A stretch of 64,000 nucleotides of DNA. It comes from Hyphomicrobiales bacterium (lineage in GTDB: Bacteria > Pseudomonadota > Alphaproteobacteria > Rhizobiales > Rhizobiaceae). The position numbers and the translations under genes were made by a program. The stretch is taken from contig UEHQ01000019.1 of assembly GCA_900489925.1 (NCBI GenBank), forward strand, positions 44,190-108,189, written 5' to 3'. A model generated the notes under the pieces. It saw nothing but the letters and a program-made list of their open reading frames with translations, was not told where the DNA came from and searched no databases. Of the stretch, positions 43,092-51,605 are shown in pieces (the stretch's first letter is position 1; each line of letters begins with the position of its first letter).

Positions 43092-43892
43092 ATGAACATG
43101 CTCTCCGCGGCTCAGGTCTTTCGCGACGACCTCAGTGCCATGCTGAACGCCAGGCTGTCCGTCTATCTGATAAACCTTGATCGCTCGCCTGAGCGCCGCT
43201 TCCGAATGGAGGCGCGAATCTTGAGTAGGGGATTGGAATTTGAGCGTGTCTCCGCTGTAGATGGCCGAACACTTTCGATGCCCCTGTCATCGTTTGACGA
43301 AGTGGGCTATCGCCGGCGGCATGGACGGAGACCGAACCCACTTGAGATCGGCTGCTACCTCAGCCATGTGGAATGCGCTCGACGCATGCTCGAATCCGAA
43401 GCAGATCATGCACTCATCCTCGAGGACGACCTCATCTTCGACGAGGATCTTGTTGCGACGCTGAACGCCGCCCTTGATGAGTGTAGGAGTTGGGACATCC
43501 TGCGACTGTCCAGCGTCAATCGCGGAAAGAAGTTCAAGCTCAAGTCGCTCACCGCTCTTCGCAACCTTTCGGTCTCCCTCACGCGAGAGAAGGGATCTGG
43601 CGCATACGTGATCAACCGTAGGGCCGCGCAATGGATCGCCGAGCAGCTTGTTCCAATGCGGCTGCCATATGATCTCGCCTTCGATCTCGAACACCTTGCA
43701 GGATTGCGGGGCCTGTTTATCGATCCGCAGCCAATTCGCCAGAGCGCCGAGCGTGGCTCACTGATCCAGAACGGCCTCAAGCGTTTCAAGCTCCCGTTTC
43801 CTCGCTACATCACTGTCCTGCCATGGCGAACCTTCTACGAGACGTCGCGTTTCCTCGCTCGTGCTCGGCGACTTATTCACAGGGCTGACTAG
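43092..43892 (+). CDS. Glycosyltransferase family 25 (LPS biosynthesis)
   Basis: A 266-aa protein with the GT25 hallmarks: VYLINLDRSPERRFRMEARILSRGLEFERVSAVDG at ~24-58, GCYLSHVECARRML (~95), ALILEDDLIFDED (~118) and GSGAYVINRRAAQWI (~180). GT25 enzymes transfer galactose or other sugars to lipopolysaccharide core in the cytoplasm. Single gene, controlled by site 4, in accordance with an envelope regulon. Confidence 0.9.
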   Translation: MNMLSAAQVFRDDLSAMLNARLSVYLINLDRSPERRFRMEARILSRGLEFERVSAVDGRTLSMPLSSFDEVGYRRRHGRRPNPLEIGCYLSHVECARRMLESEADHALILEDDLIFDEDLVATLNAALDECRSWDILRLSSVNRGKKFKLKSLTALRNLSVSLTREKGSGAYVINRRAAQWIAEQLVPMRLPYDLAFDLEHLAGLRGLFIDPQPIRQSAERGSLIQNGLKRFKLPFPRYITVLPWRTFYETSRFLARARRLIHRAD

Positions 43893-44130
43893 GGCTGGTT
43901 ACCTTTGACAGCGAGCGGTCCACGGTATTGCCTATTAAACCGTGTCGGGAGTCCGGTGTCGGAGGAATGCGAGGACGTCATGAAGGCCCCTGATGTCGTT
44001 TATCGAGGGAGTTCACGTAGGAACTTGGCTTCGGTCAGCGGATCGCAGGGATAATGCCTGCGATTTAAGGTGGCTGTCAGGTTTGGAAGCTCATTGGTCC
44101 AGGGGGATGGAATGGGTTTCGGGGATTCAG

Positions 44131-44496
44131 GTGGATATCCTGCTGATAGAAGACGATGGGCTGATTGGCGATGCTATCGTCGGTCACATGGTTGACGGAG
44201 GCGCTCGCGTGCGCTGGTGCCAGAGTGCGGCTGAAGGAATGGCGGCTGCCGGACAGAGCAGGTACGACTGCGTCGTCTTGGACCTCAGGTTGCCCGATGG
44301 CCACGGCCTTTCGGTCCTGAGTCACATCCGCAAGCAGGATCGCAAAATTCCGGTCTTGATTCTCTCTGCGTTTGACCAGTTCAGTGATCGATTGGAGGGG
44401 CTAGCAAAAGGCGCCGACGACTACCTCGTCAAACCCTTTTCGCTTCCCGACCTCGACGTGCGTATTTCGAAACTGGTCGGGGAGGGACACCGCTGA
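44131..44496 (+). CDS. Single-domain response regulator
   Basis: A 121-aa receiver domain with the acidic pocket (LLIEDDGLIGDA), phospho-site Asp51 (VVLDLRLPDGHG), Ser/Thr switch and KPFSLPDLDVRI lysine. There is no output domain, so it signals through protein contacts. A GTG start at 44131 has GGGG 6 nt upstream; 44107 is an alternative. Its stop overlaps the ATG of the PAP2 gene, a rare pairing of a receiver with a membrane phosphatase. Confidence 0.8.
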   Translation: MDILLIEDDGLIGDAIVGHMVDGGARVRWCQSAAEGMAAAGQSRYDCVVLDLRLPDGHGLSVLSHIRKQDRKIPVLILSAFDQFSDRLEGLAKGADDYLVKPFSLPDLDVRISKLVGEGHR

Positions 44497-45170
44497 TGAA
44501 ATCCGACCGCTTCATCGGAGAGATCCGCCGTCACTCATCCGACGTCGCGATCGCAGCGGCACTTCTCGTCGCGGTCGTCGCCCTTCCGTGGCTTGGCCAC
44601 GAAACGGCAGAAGGCGAAACGGCGAATTTCGACACATTGGCGCTGCTGGCGCTCCGCAATGCCAGCGACCTTGCTATTCCGATTGGGCCGCATTGGTTGC
44701 TTAACTACTTTCAGAACATGACGAGCCTCGGCAGCCTGACGGTGCTCGGTACAGCGGTCATCTTCACCGTTGTGTTCCTTCTCCTGGCCAAGCGACGGGC
44801 GGCCGCAGGTTTCATCGCGACTTCTGCCTTTGGAGCTTGGCTGATCAGCAATCTCGTAAAGGCGGCCATCGATCGGCCGCGACCGTCGATCGTCCCGCAC
44901 CTGGCTGACGTCCATGATGCCAGTTTCCCAAGTGGTCACGCGACCGTGTCGGCCGCCACCTATATTGCTTTGGCGATGCTTGCTACGGCGCTCGGGAGGA
45001 ATCCCACGCGAGCACCATTCTTTTACGGGTCGGCTGTTTTTTTAACGCTCATGGTCGGCGCTAGCAGAATTTACCTAGGCGTTCATTATCCGAGTGACGT
45101 GATAGCGGGGTGGTCAATTGGAAGCGGCTGGGCAGTGCTTTGCTGGCGATTTTTCCGAAAATCGATCTAG
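44496..45170 (+). CDS. PAP2-family membrane phosphatase, copy 1
   Basis: A 224-aa protein with about six membrane segments. The three PAP2 motifs are complete: KAAIDRPRPS (C1), SFPSGHATVSA (C2), SRIYLGVHYPSDVIAGW (C3). It should dephosphorylate a lipid such as undecaprenyl pyrophosphate or phosphatidic acid on the periplasmic face. Translationally coupled to the receiver gene; its end overlaps the convergent phosphatase gene at 45167 by 4 nt. Confidence 0.9.
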   Translation: MKSDRFIGEIRRHSSDVAIAAALLVAVVALPWLGHETAEGETANFDTLALLALRNASDLAIPIGPHWLLNYFQNMTSLGSLTVLGTAVIFTVVFLLLAKRRAAAGFIATSAFGAWLISNLVKAAIDRPRPSIVPHLADVHDASFPSGHATVSAATYIALAMLATALGRNPTRAPFFYGSAVFLTLMVGASRIYLGVHYPSDVIAGWSIGSGWAVLCWRFFRKSI

Positions 45171-45736
45171 CTCTTCCTTTCGAAATGTTCTTCAAGGTCT
45201 TCCCAGCTAACGTCCATCGGCCAAGCCTGCGAAATCACGGGGATCGCAACGTGACCATAGTAAAATGAGAGTTGGCCTTCGGCCTCACGTTCGCCTTCGC
45301 CAGCGATGCGATTGATGTAAATCGCCGAAATCAGCCCCGTTCGGTCGGATCCCGACTGACAGTGAATCAGGATCGGCTTGGGCGCCGCTTCCATGATCGC
45401 AACGATTTCATCGGCACGTTCCGGTGTAAGCTTCTTCGACGCCGACATTCCAAAGTCGATGTGCTCGACGCCCAGCTGCCGTGCGGTTCGTATCTCGGCC
45501 TGATACCACGCTTCGTTTTGCTTCTCGCCACGCAGGTTGATGATGGTTTTTATGCCGTGGTCTCTAACATAGGCATTGAGTTGGGAAGGAGTAGGCTGCG
45601 CGGAGCGGTAGAGTTGGCCGTCTATCACGGTGTGGAAGTTGCCGACAATCTGAAGGTATGCCGCATAGCCGCCTAGTGTTGCCCCAACAGAGAGACACAA
45701 AGCAAGGAAGATAGAGAGTTTGCGGTGATACTTCAT
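45167..45736 (-). CDS. Tyrosine/dual-specificity phosphatase-like protein with N-terminal anchor
   Basis: A 189-aa protein with an N-terminal hydrophobic segment (~8-30) and a cysteine phosphatase domain: QLYRSAQPTPSQL, IKTIINLRGEKQNEAWYQAE and the active-site loop HCQSGSDRTG (Cys nucleophile, Arg). It is probably anchored to the inner membrane facing the periplasm. It lies downstream of the sensor kinase in the same direction with a 184-nt gap. Substrate unknown. Confidence 0.85.
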   Translation of the reverse strand: MKYHRKLSIFLALCLSVGATLGGYAAYLQIVGNFHTVIDGQLYRSAQPTPSQLNAYVRDHGIKTIINLRGEKQNEAWYQAEIRTARQLGVEHIDFGMSASKKLTPERADEIVAIMEAAPKPILIHCQSGSDRTGLISAIYINRIAGEGEREAEGQLSFYYGHVAIPVISQAWPMDVSWEDLEEHFERKS

Positions 45737-45920
45737 CTTGCCTCGCAACATCGCATGTTCGGATGCTAATAAAGCGATTTCCTGACGTAGACATGAATAT
45801 CAGTTTCAAGCCCAAGTTGAACGGCGGAGCGCATGGCGCCACGCTTGAACACGGTGAGGCAATAGCAAGGCGGGCAACGACAAACGCGCAGAGCCGCGCG
45901 GCCCTTCCTATCGACGCCGG

Positions 45921-47285
45921 CTAGGCGAGCGCCGCTGCGGTGTCGAACAAGACATTGACAGCCAGCCCGGGACAATTGTCCGTGAGATCGATATGGGCCG
46001 AATGTAGGTCAGCAATCGCTCTTACGAGGCTGAGGCCCAACCCGCTTCCAGGCGTGGTCCGGCTCTTATCCAGGCGATAAAGACGCCGAAACACGTTGTC
46101 TCTTTCTTCCTCAGGGACGCCAGGTCCATCGTCGGCGATCCGAAGAACTGTCTCGCCGTATTCTAGCAACAGCGACATTTCAATCTTGGTACCTGCAGGG
46201 CAGTGCGAGATCGCATTCTCAACCAAATTGACCACCATCTGCGTCAAAAGTTCCTTGTCACCAAGGATTTCAACCGGGGGCGAGGCAATAAGTCGGAGCT
46301 CCTGGCCGTTGTCCTCCGCAACGCTGGCATACACTTCCTCGACGAAACTCAAGATCTCTGCCAGGTCGACATTTTGGAAACGCTGCCTGCGAGCCCCGGC
46401 TTCGATCTGCGATATCCGTAACAGCGCCTCGAACGTAGCGTTGATCTGGTCGCTCTCGGCGCGCGCATCCGCGAGCAACGCATCGACATCTCGTCCTAGT
46501 GACGCGCCACGTATTGCATCGTCGAGTATCATCTTCATCCGGTTCAGCGGCGTCTTCAGTTCATGGGCGATGTCGGCGCTTACCTGCCGCATGCTCTCAA
46601 CAAGTCCGGAGAGGCGATTCAAGGCACTGTTGATTTGTATCGAGACAAGATCGAGGTCATCGTTGCGACCGTGAAGCGGAATCCGGCTGTCAAGGCGCCC
46701 ATTGGATACATCGAACATGGTGTGTGCGACGGCGTCCAAACGGCGCTGGGCCCTGACTGCGAGAAAGATTCCTCCTGTAAGGGCGGCGGCGACAACCAGC
46801 ACTGCGGCCCAACCGAGGCTCATAAGGACGATCCGCAACAGGTCGTCCATGTCGGCGAAGCTTTCCCCAACAACGAGCATGTGAGGACCGAGGTTGGTTA
46901 CCTCGATTCTGAACTTCCCGGATCCCGACAGCCCGATATCTTTCGGCTCGATAGTAAACACGCCGGGCGGCATTCTGATCGCCGTGAAATTACCAGCAAG
47001 TCGCCTGCCGGTGGGATCGACGAGAGAATAAATTCCGTCCTTCGTAGTCTGAAGATTTACATAGCTATTCAGCGTCGCGACCAGATCTTCCATGTCGTCG
47101 GGAGCGTAGGTCGAAGCGATCACTGAATTCATCTCGTGGAGGGACGCGTCCATCTGATGAGCCAAGCCCACACGCAGCATGTGGAACATGACCGCGCCGC
47201 TTACAATGAAGGTGACAATGAACAGCACCCCGAAAGACAATGCCAGCCGAAAGGGCGTGCTTCGACGCAAGCTAGCGAGGCGCAT
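45921..47285 (-). CDS. Sensor histidine kinase of the regulon two-component system
   Basis: A 454-aa kinase: TM1 (~13-38), periplasmic sensor (~39-150), TM2 (~152-178), HAMP (~179-230), HisKA with SADIAHELKTPLNRMK (His241), and HATPase with N box VVNLVENAISH, G1 DDGPGVPEEE and G2 GSGLGLSLV. Its start overlaps the response regulator end by 14 nt. It probably reads envelope status through the periplasmic loop and drives the regulator at 47272. Confidence 0.9.
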   Translation of the reverse strand: MRLASLRRSTPFRLALSFGVLFIVTFIVSGAVMFHMLRVGLAHQMDASLHEMNSVIASTYAPDDMEDLVATLNSYVNLQTTKDGIYSLVDPTGRRLAGNFTAIRMPPGVFTIEPKDIGLSGSGKFRIEVTNLGPHMLVVGESFADMDDLLRIVLMSLGWAAVLVVAAALTGGIFLAVRAQRRLDAVAHTMFDVSNGRLDSRIPLHGRNDDLDLVSIQINSALNRLSGLVESMRQVSADIAHELKTPLNRMKMILDDAIRGASLGRDVDALLADARAESDQINATFEALLRISQIEAGARRQRFQNVDLAEILSFVEEVYASVAEDNGQELRLIASPPVEILGDKELLTQMVVNLVENAISHCPAGTKIEMSLLLEYGETVLRIADDGPGVPEEERDNVFRRLYRLDKSRTTPGSGLGLSLVRAIADLHSAHIDLTDNCPGLAVNVLFDTAAALA

Positions 47286-47949
47286 GCAGACTATATCCGG
47301 TGTTCCTTAGCGTGTGGAGAAGTTGCGCTTGGAAAGGCTTGTCGATTTTCGCCCGCAACCGACTTACGTGTGTTTCGACAACACTGGTCTTGGGGTCAAA
47401 ATGAAAGTCCCATACCCGTTCGAGCAACATTGTCTTGGTAAGCACCCGTCCTTCGCCGCGCATCAGCACCTCGAGCAGCGTAAACTCTCGTGGCTGCAGT
47501 TCGATGAGTTGCCCGGCGCGGCGAGCTTCGCGCCGGATCAGGTCGAGTTCGAGATCTGCGACCTTGAGAACCGTCTTCCGTTCCTGAACGGGCGGACGCC
47601 GAGCGAGGGCATTCACACGTGCTAGGAGTTCAGAAAACGCGAACGGCTTGACAAGATAATCATCGCCACCCGCCTCGAGTCCTTCAACGCGATCGTCGAC
47701 ACCACCGATAGATGTCAGGAAGAGGGCAGGCGTCCCAACGCGGGCCGCACGGAGAGATCGGACAATCGACAGACCGTCCAATCCCGGCAGCATCCGGTCG
47801 ACGACAAGCACGTCATAGGATTCGCGCTGAGCCTGAAAAAGCGCGTCACGCCCGTCTGCTAGAACATCACAAGTGTGTCCAGCTTCTCCGAAGCCTTTCG
47901 AGACGTATTCAGACGTCTTGCGGTCGTCTTCGATCAAAAGAATGCGCAT
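47272..47949 (-). CDS. OmpR/PhoB-type response regulator, candidate master of the nine-site regulon
   Basis: A 225-aa protein: receiver (1-~118) with IEDD, phospho-Asp51 in VVDRMLPGLDG and KPFAFSELLARV; winged-helix output (~128-222) with LQPREFTLLEVLMRGEGRVLTKTMLLERVW and THVSRLRAKID, TLRNTGYSL. The start at 47949 gives the normal family N-terminus. Regulon site 9 lies 63 nt upstream, implying autoregulation. Confidence 0.9.
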   Translation of the reverse strand: MRILLIEDDRKTSEYVSKGFGEAGHTCDVLADGRDALFQAQRESYDVLVVDRMLPGLDGLSIVRSLRAARVGTPALFLTSIGGVDDRVEGLEAGGDDYLVKPFAFSELLARVNALARRPPVQERKTVLKVADLELDLIRREARRAGQLIELQPREFTLLEVLMRGEGRVLTKTMLLERVWDFHFDPKTSVVETHVSRLRAKIDKPFQAQLLHTLRNTGYSLHAPR

Positions 47950-48012
47950 TTCGGATCTTCGCCAGTTTGATTTCCGATCGACAAATTTAACCGCGATCAG
48001 GTCGTCGCTACA

Positions 48013-48029
48013 ACATACGGTTTTGTATA
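48013..48029 (-). promoter_or_regulatory. Regulon site 9, upstream of the response regulator gene
   Basis: On the minus strand TATACAAAACCGTATGT, 63 nt before the start codon. The core ATAC-N6-GTAT is a perfect palindrome of its arms. Confidence 0.65.
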
Positions 48030-48047
48030 TTCGGCCCAAAGTCGAAG

Positions 48048-48064
48048 CTTACGAATTCGTATGG
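48048..48064 (+). promoter_or_regulatory. Regulon site 3, upstream of Cys-pair protein copy B
   Basis: CTTACGAATTCGTATGG, ending 91 nt before the start codon; GTATGA follows after 16 nt (48081-48086). Confidence 0.75.
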
Positions 48065-48155
48065 TTCCGGCAAGGCGCCTGTATGACCCGATTAATATCG
48101 TCCTCTCGCTGCATTGGTGCGGCCCCCACAGTTTCCGATGAGAGGATCCTAAATC

Positions 48156-48419
48156 ATGAAGACTATCGTAGCCGCTGCTGTACTTAACGCCATCATAGCT
48201 GTCGGCTTTATTGGCGTCGCCATTCCCGTTCATGCGGCCGTGCCCTGCGAAGAAATGCTGAAGGAAATGCGCACGGCGAAAGCGTCTGCGAAGCTCTCCG
48301 ATGCTGACATGAAGAAGGTCGAGGATCTTGAGACCAAGGCAGTGGAGCGTTGCAACGCCGATGATGACACCCGCTCGGACAAGTTCCTTACAGAGGCCAT
48401 GCAGGTCATGGGTAAGTAA
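48156..48419 (+). CDS. Small secreted Cys-pair protein, copy B
   Basis: An 87-aa protein with a signal peptide (1-~28, ending PVHAA) and a helical mature part VPCEEMLKEMRTAKASAKLSDADMKKVEDLETKAVERCNADDD with two Cys about 36 residues apart, as in copy A at 33962. It is followed by the quadruple-repeat membrane protein gene 14 nt downstream, hence an operon under site 3. Confidence 0.8.
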   Translation: MKTIVAAAVLNAIIAVGFIGVAIPVHAAVPCEEMLKEMRTAKASAKLSDADMKKVEDLETKAVERCNADDDTRSDKFLTEAMQVMGK

Positions 48420-48433
48420 CCGGAGGATTGAGT

Positions 48434-49216
48434 ATGACCATGGCAAACCAAAAACTTGCCGGGGCGGAAAATCGCGTGCCAGAGGTCACTGTCGATTTCT
48501 GGCTAATCAAACTGATGGCAGTCACCATGGGTGAGACCGCTGCGGACTATCTTGCCGTCAATCTTGGCCTGGGGCTCACGCTGACCTCCGTCATCATGAC
48601 GGTTGTCTTGATCGTCGTCATCGGCGCGCAGTTTGCCCAGAAAAGATATGTCCCCGCCGTCTACTGGGCGGCCGTCGTTCTGATCAGCGTCGTCGGCACT
48701 CTTGTTACCGATAACCTGACGGACAATTTTGGCGTGCCCCTAGAGACGTCGACGATCTTTTTCACAGTCGCATTGGGAGTAACATTCCTTGCCTGGTATC
48801 TCGCCGAGCGAACGCTGTCGATCCATACGATCTTCACCAATCGACGCGAGGGCTTCTACTGGCTGGCAATCTTATTCACCTTCGCGCTGGGGACGGCCGC
48901 AGGCGATTTGGTCGCTGAGAGATTCGACTTTGGATATCTCACAACCGCGGCGATTTTCCTTGGCTTGATCGCTGTGATCGCCGCCGCGTACTATCTCTTC
49001 AAGTTCAATGGTATTGCCGCGTTCTGGCTTGCCTACATCTTTACTCGGCCACTCGGCGCCTCATTCGGGGATCTGCTGTCACAGCCGAGCGAGTATGGTG
49101 GCCTTGGCTTCGGCACGATCTATACGAGCTTCGGCTTTCTCGCCGCGATCATCGTCATTGTCGTCTACATGACCGCCAGCCAGGATCAGCGAGAAACATC
49201 GGAGCTTTCTCACTGA
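48434..49216 (+). CDS. Quadruple-repeat membrane protein (COG4705-like), copy 1
   Basis: A 260-aa protein with about eight helices arranged as four repeats. Each repeat has a helix ending in a G-T/E-x-x-x-D pattern: VTMGETAADYL, VVGTLVTDNL, ALGTAAGDLV, PLGASFGDLL. The start at 48434 has GGAGG 7 nt upstream. A homologue lies at 61517. The regular membrane-embedded Thr/Asp residues suggest a carrier or channel; function unknown. Confidence 0.8.
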   Translation: MTMANQKLAGAENRVPEVTVDFWLIKLMAVTMGETAADYLAVNLGLGLTLTSVIMTVVLIVVIGAQFAQKRYVPAVYWAAVVLISVVGTLVTDNLTDNFGVPLETSTIFFTVALGVTFLAWYLAERTLSIHTIFTNRREGFYWLAILFTFALGTAAGDLVAERFDFGYLTTAAIFLGLIAVIAAAYYLFKFNGIAAFWLAYIFTRPLGASFGDLLSQPSEYGGLGFGTIYTSFGFLAAIIVIVVYMTASQDQRETSELSH

Positions 49217-49229
49217 GGGGTTGGCGTCA

Positions 49230-49259
49230 GGGAGCCCGTCCTCCAAGCAACGGGCTCCC
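49230..49259 (+). terminator. Hairpin after the quadruple-repeat protein gene
   Basis: GGGAGCCCGT (49230-49239) and ACGGGCTCCC (49250-49259) form a perfect 10-bp stem 13 nt past the stop codon; the T run is missing. Confidence 0.65.
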
Positions 49260-49312
49260 ACTTCACGTCCACCACATCGATCTTGCTGCGAGCATTGGAC
49301 GCAGCTGTATCC

Positions 49313-50326
49313 TTACTTAGCGTTCTGCACGAACTCTGTGGTGTAAGTTTTTGACAGATCGATCTGCTTGTCCTTCAAGGATTTGGAGAAGCCCTTTAGC
49401 ACGGCGAGAACGGTTTGGGGTCCATCTTTTGGCATTACGCCGTCAGCGGTGAACATGCCTTTGCCGCCATCGAGAGCCTTGATATATCCCTCCTTATCGC
49501 TGACATAGAAGTCCTTCGGCATCTTGTCGGTAATCTCAGCGGCCGAATGAGTGTTGATATATTTCAGCGTCTTCACGAAGGCGTTGGCAAGTTTCTGGGT
49601 CTCCTCCTTATGTTCGTCGACCCATGAGGTCTCCATGTAAAGGGACGCAGCAGGATAGGTGCCTCCAAGTGCGGCACGCGTGTTCTCCATTGTACGCATA
49701 TCGACAAGAATAGTGGCTTCCCCAGTCTTGAGCAGGCGGGTAATTGTCGGCTCGGTGGTCATGCCTGCCTGGATCTTGTCTTGCTGCATGGCGGCGATGA
49801 ACGTAGCGCCTGCGCCGACCGGAACCGACGTGATTTGGGAGAGATCCAGCCCATTCTTGACGGCCAGATACTGAGTCAGAAAGTTGGTCGAGGATCCCAG
49901 TCCGGTTACGCCGAGGCTTTTACCTTTGAAATCGGCGACAGATTTGATTTCAGGGTGCTTGGCGGCCACGAGTTCGACTTCTCCAGGTGCCTGGCTGAAC
50001 TGGACGACCGACTCTACGAATTTACCCTTGCCCTGAAGGTCGATGCAGTGGTCATAGAAGCCGACCACGCCTTGGACCGCGCCAGCAAGGAGTTGGTTCT
50101 CCGCATCGACACCAGCTGGCTCGTTCAGGAGTTCGACATCAAGACCTTCGTCCTTGAAATAACCGAGCGACTCCGCAAGTTTGGCAGGCAGGTATATCTG
50201 CTTTTCATAGCCACCAACCATCAAGGTAATCTTGTCAGCGGCGCTGGCGGCAGTCGCACCAAAAGACGCCCCGGCGAAAAGAACTGAAAACGCTACGGTG
50301 TGAAAAAGTGCGCGTGAAATACGCAT
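49313..50326 (-). CDS. Orphan NitT/TauT-type ABC binding protein, second copy
   Basis: A 337-aa protein with signal peptide (1-~30, ending ASAADK) and an NMT1/SsuA-type fold (KITLMVGGYEKQIYLPAKLAE). It is closely similar over its full length to the binding protein at 55561, also 337 aa, with matching blocks such as GVTGLGSSTNFLT and TSWVDEHKEETQKLANAFVK. There is no permease or ATPase gene beside it, so it probably delivers to the transporter at 53755-55450 or competes for it. GGAGGAG precedes the start. Confidence 0.88.
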   Translation of the reverse strand: MRISRALFHTVAFSVLFAGASFGATAASAADKITLMVGGYEKQIYLPAKLAESLGYFKDEGLDVELLNEPAGVDAENQLLAGAVQGVVGFYDHCIDLQGKGKFVESVVQFSQAPGEVELVAAKHPEIKSVADFKGKSLGVTGLGSSTNFLTQYLAVKNGLDLSQITSVPVGAGATFIAAMQQDKIQAGMTTEPTITRLLKTGEATILVDMRTMENTRAALGGTYPAASLYMETSWVDEHKEETQKLANAFVKTLKYINTHSAAEITDKMPKDFYVSDKEGYIKALDGGKGMFTADGVMPKDGPQTVLAVLKGFSKSLKDKQIDLSKTYTTEFVQNAK

Positions 50327-50441
50327 TATAGTCTCCTCCTATTCGGTGAAATACATCGCTTCCGCTCACGTCGATCGTGTCTCCTCCACGATGTAGTCAT
50401 GTGCGTATCGTGCCCAACCTTTCAGTAAGCTTTCGGTATTT

Positions 50442-50458
50442 CTTACAAATCCGTATAG
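50442..50458 (+). promoter_or_regulatory. Regulon site 5, upstream of PAP2 copy 2
   Basis: CTTACAAATCCGTATAG, ending 81 nt before the start codon at 50540. It lies in the gap shared with the divergent orphan binding protein. Confidence 0.7.
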
Positions 50459-50539
50459 TACGGAGGGGCGTCCATTCAGGTTCTTGTCAGCTAGACGCGA
50501 AATATGCCGGCGGCATCTCATTTCCAAAGAGAATCCATT

Positions 50540-51268
50540 ATGGCCCCGTCCCATGCGGTTTCCCGCCAACGGAGATACGCAGATTCATTCTTCATCCTCA
50601 CGGCGTTCTGGTTCCTGTTGCTGGCGATATTTCACGCGTGGCCGATGATTGATGTTCGGGTTTCCGAATGGTTCTTCAGTGGCCCGTATTGCCAGAATCC
50701 GGTGGAGGGCTCTTGCGGGTCGTTCACCCTCAGCGCGTATCCGCCGATCATTGCGCTCCGCTGGTTCCTCTATACATTGCCATATCTCGGCGCGGCGATC
50801 GTCATCATCGCCCTGATGGCCGCTGGCGTCTCACGGACACTTCGACAACGCCTTCCATTGCGTAGGCTTTGGCTATCCCTTTTCAGCCTAGGCTTGAGTG
50901 CCGGGTTGATGACCAATCTCATTTTGAAGAGCCATTCCGGCCGTCCGCGTCCGCGGCAGACGGACTTCTTCGGTGGAAGTCTCGAGTTCATGCCAGCCGG
51001 ATCATTCAATGGTGCCTGCGAGCGGAATTGTTCATTCGTATCGGGCGAGGCATCTGGCGCGGGTTGGCTTATCTGTCTTCTTTTCCTACTTCCGCCCCGC
51101 TATCGTACCTGGATAGCGCCTCCCGTCATTCTAGCTTCCATAACTACGGCTGTCCTCCGGGTGGCAGTGGGGGCTCACTACGCGTCAGATGCAACACTTG
51201 GATGGCTCCTCTCGATCAGCGTCTTCGTAGGCATGCTTGCGCTCGAAGAGCAGATTTCAGATCGCTGA
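50540..51268 (+). CDS. PAP2-family membrane phosphatase, copy 2 (lipid A phosphatase-like)
   Basis: A 242-aa membrane protein. The motifs KSHSGRPRPRQ, CSFVSGEASGA and RVAVGAHYASDATLGW are the three PAP2 signatures. A 46-residue segment between C1 and C2 with two Cys (GACERNCSF) and the SGEAS form of C2 recall the LpxE/LpxF-type lipid A phosphatases of rhizobia rather than the general type of copy 1. The product would remove a phosphate from lipid A or a related lipid in the periplasm. Preceded by site 5. Confidence 0.85.
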   Translation: MAPSHAVSRQRRYADSFFILTAFWFLLLAIFHAWPMIDVRVSEWFFSGPYCQNPVEGSCGSFTLSAYPPIIALRWFLYTLPYLGAAIVIIALMAAGVSRTLRQRLPLRRLWLSLFSLGLSAGLMTNLILKSHSGRPRPRQTDFFGGSLEFMPAGSFNGACERNCSFVSGEASGAGWLICLLFLLPPRYRTWIAPPVILASITTAVLRVAVGAHYASDATLGWLLSISVFVGMLALEEQISDR

Positions 51269-51314
51269 CGACACACCGTCTGAGCGGCGGCTTTTATATC
51301 GGGAGGATATTGGC

Positions 51315-51539
51315 GTGAACATTTCAACAAGACTTACGAGAGCGCAAACGCGGGTGTTGATGACATGTGTCGAGCGAGGTTCTTCCGCTGCGCGGGGATC
51401 TGATCGCACCACCTTGCGTGTCCTGGAACTTATGGGCCTTGTGGCACGCAATGATACTCGCCCGCTAACGTTCCGTCCCACGGTGGAGGGGGCTGATTGG
51501 GTCTCGGCTTGGTCGCGCCATCTGACCGGGATTTGTTGA
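51315..51539 (+). CDS. Small hypothetical protein
   Basis: A 74-aa protein from a GTG at 51315 with GGAGG 8 nt upstream. The sequence (TRLTRAQTRVLMTCVERGSS, TLRVLELMGLVARND) looks like a small winged-helix. It lies 46 nt after PAP2 copy 2 and before the response regulator at 51606. No family recognised. Confidence 0.6.
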   Translation: MNISTRLTRAQTRVLMTCVERGSSAARGSDRTTLRVLELMGLVARNDTRPLTFRPTVEGADWVSAWSRHLTGIC

Positions 51540-51605
51540 GATCGAAGGCATTCCGGGAAGCAACGATGCTTCCATTCCGGTCGAGCGAAATGGTATAGCT
51601 CACGT

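Noticed and set aside
45737..45920. A regulon site before the phosphatase gene at 45167
   Set aside because: The gap was read on both strands for TTAC-N6-GTAT and none was found; the gene may depend on read-through or another promoter.
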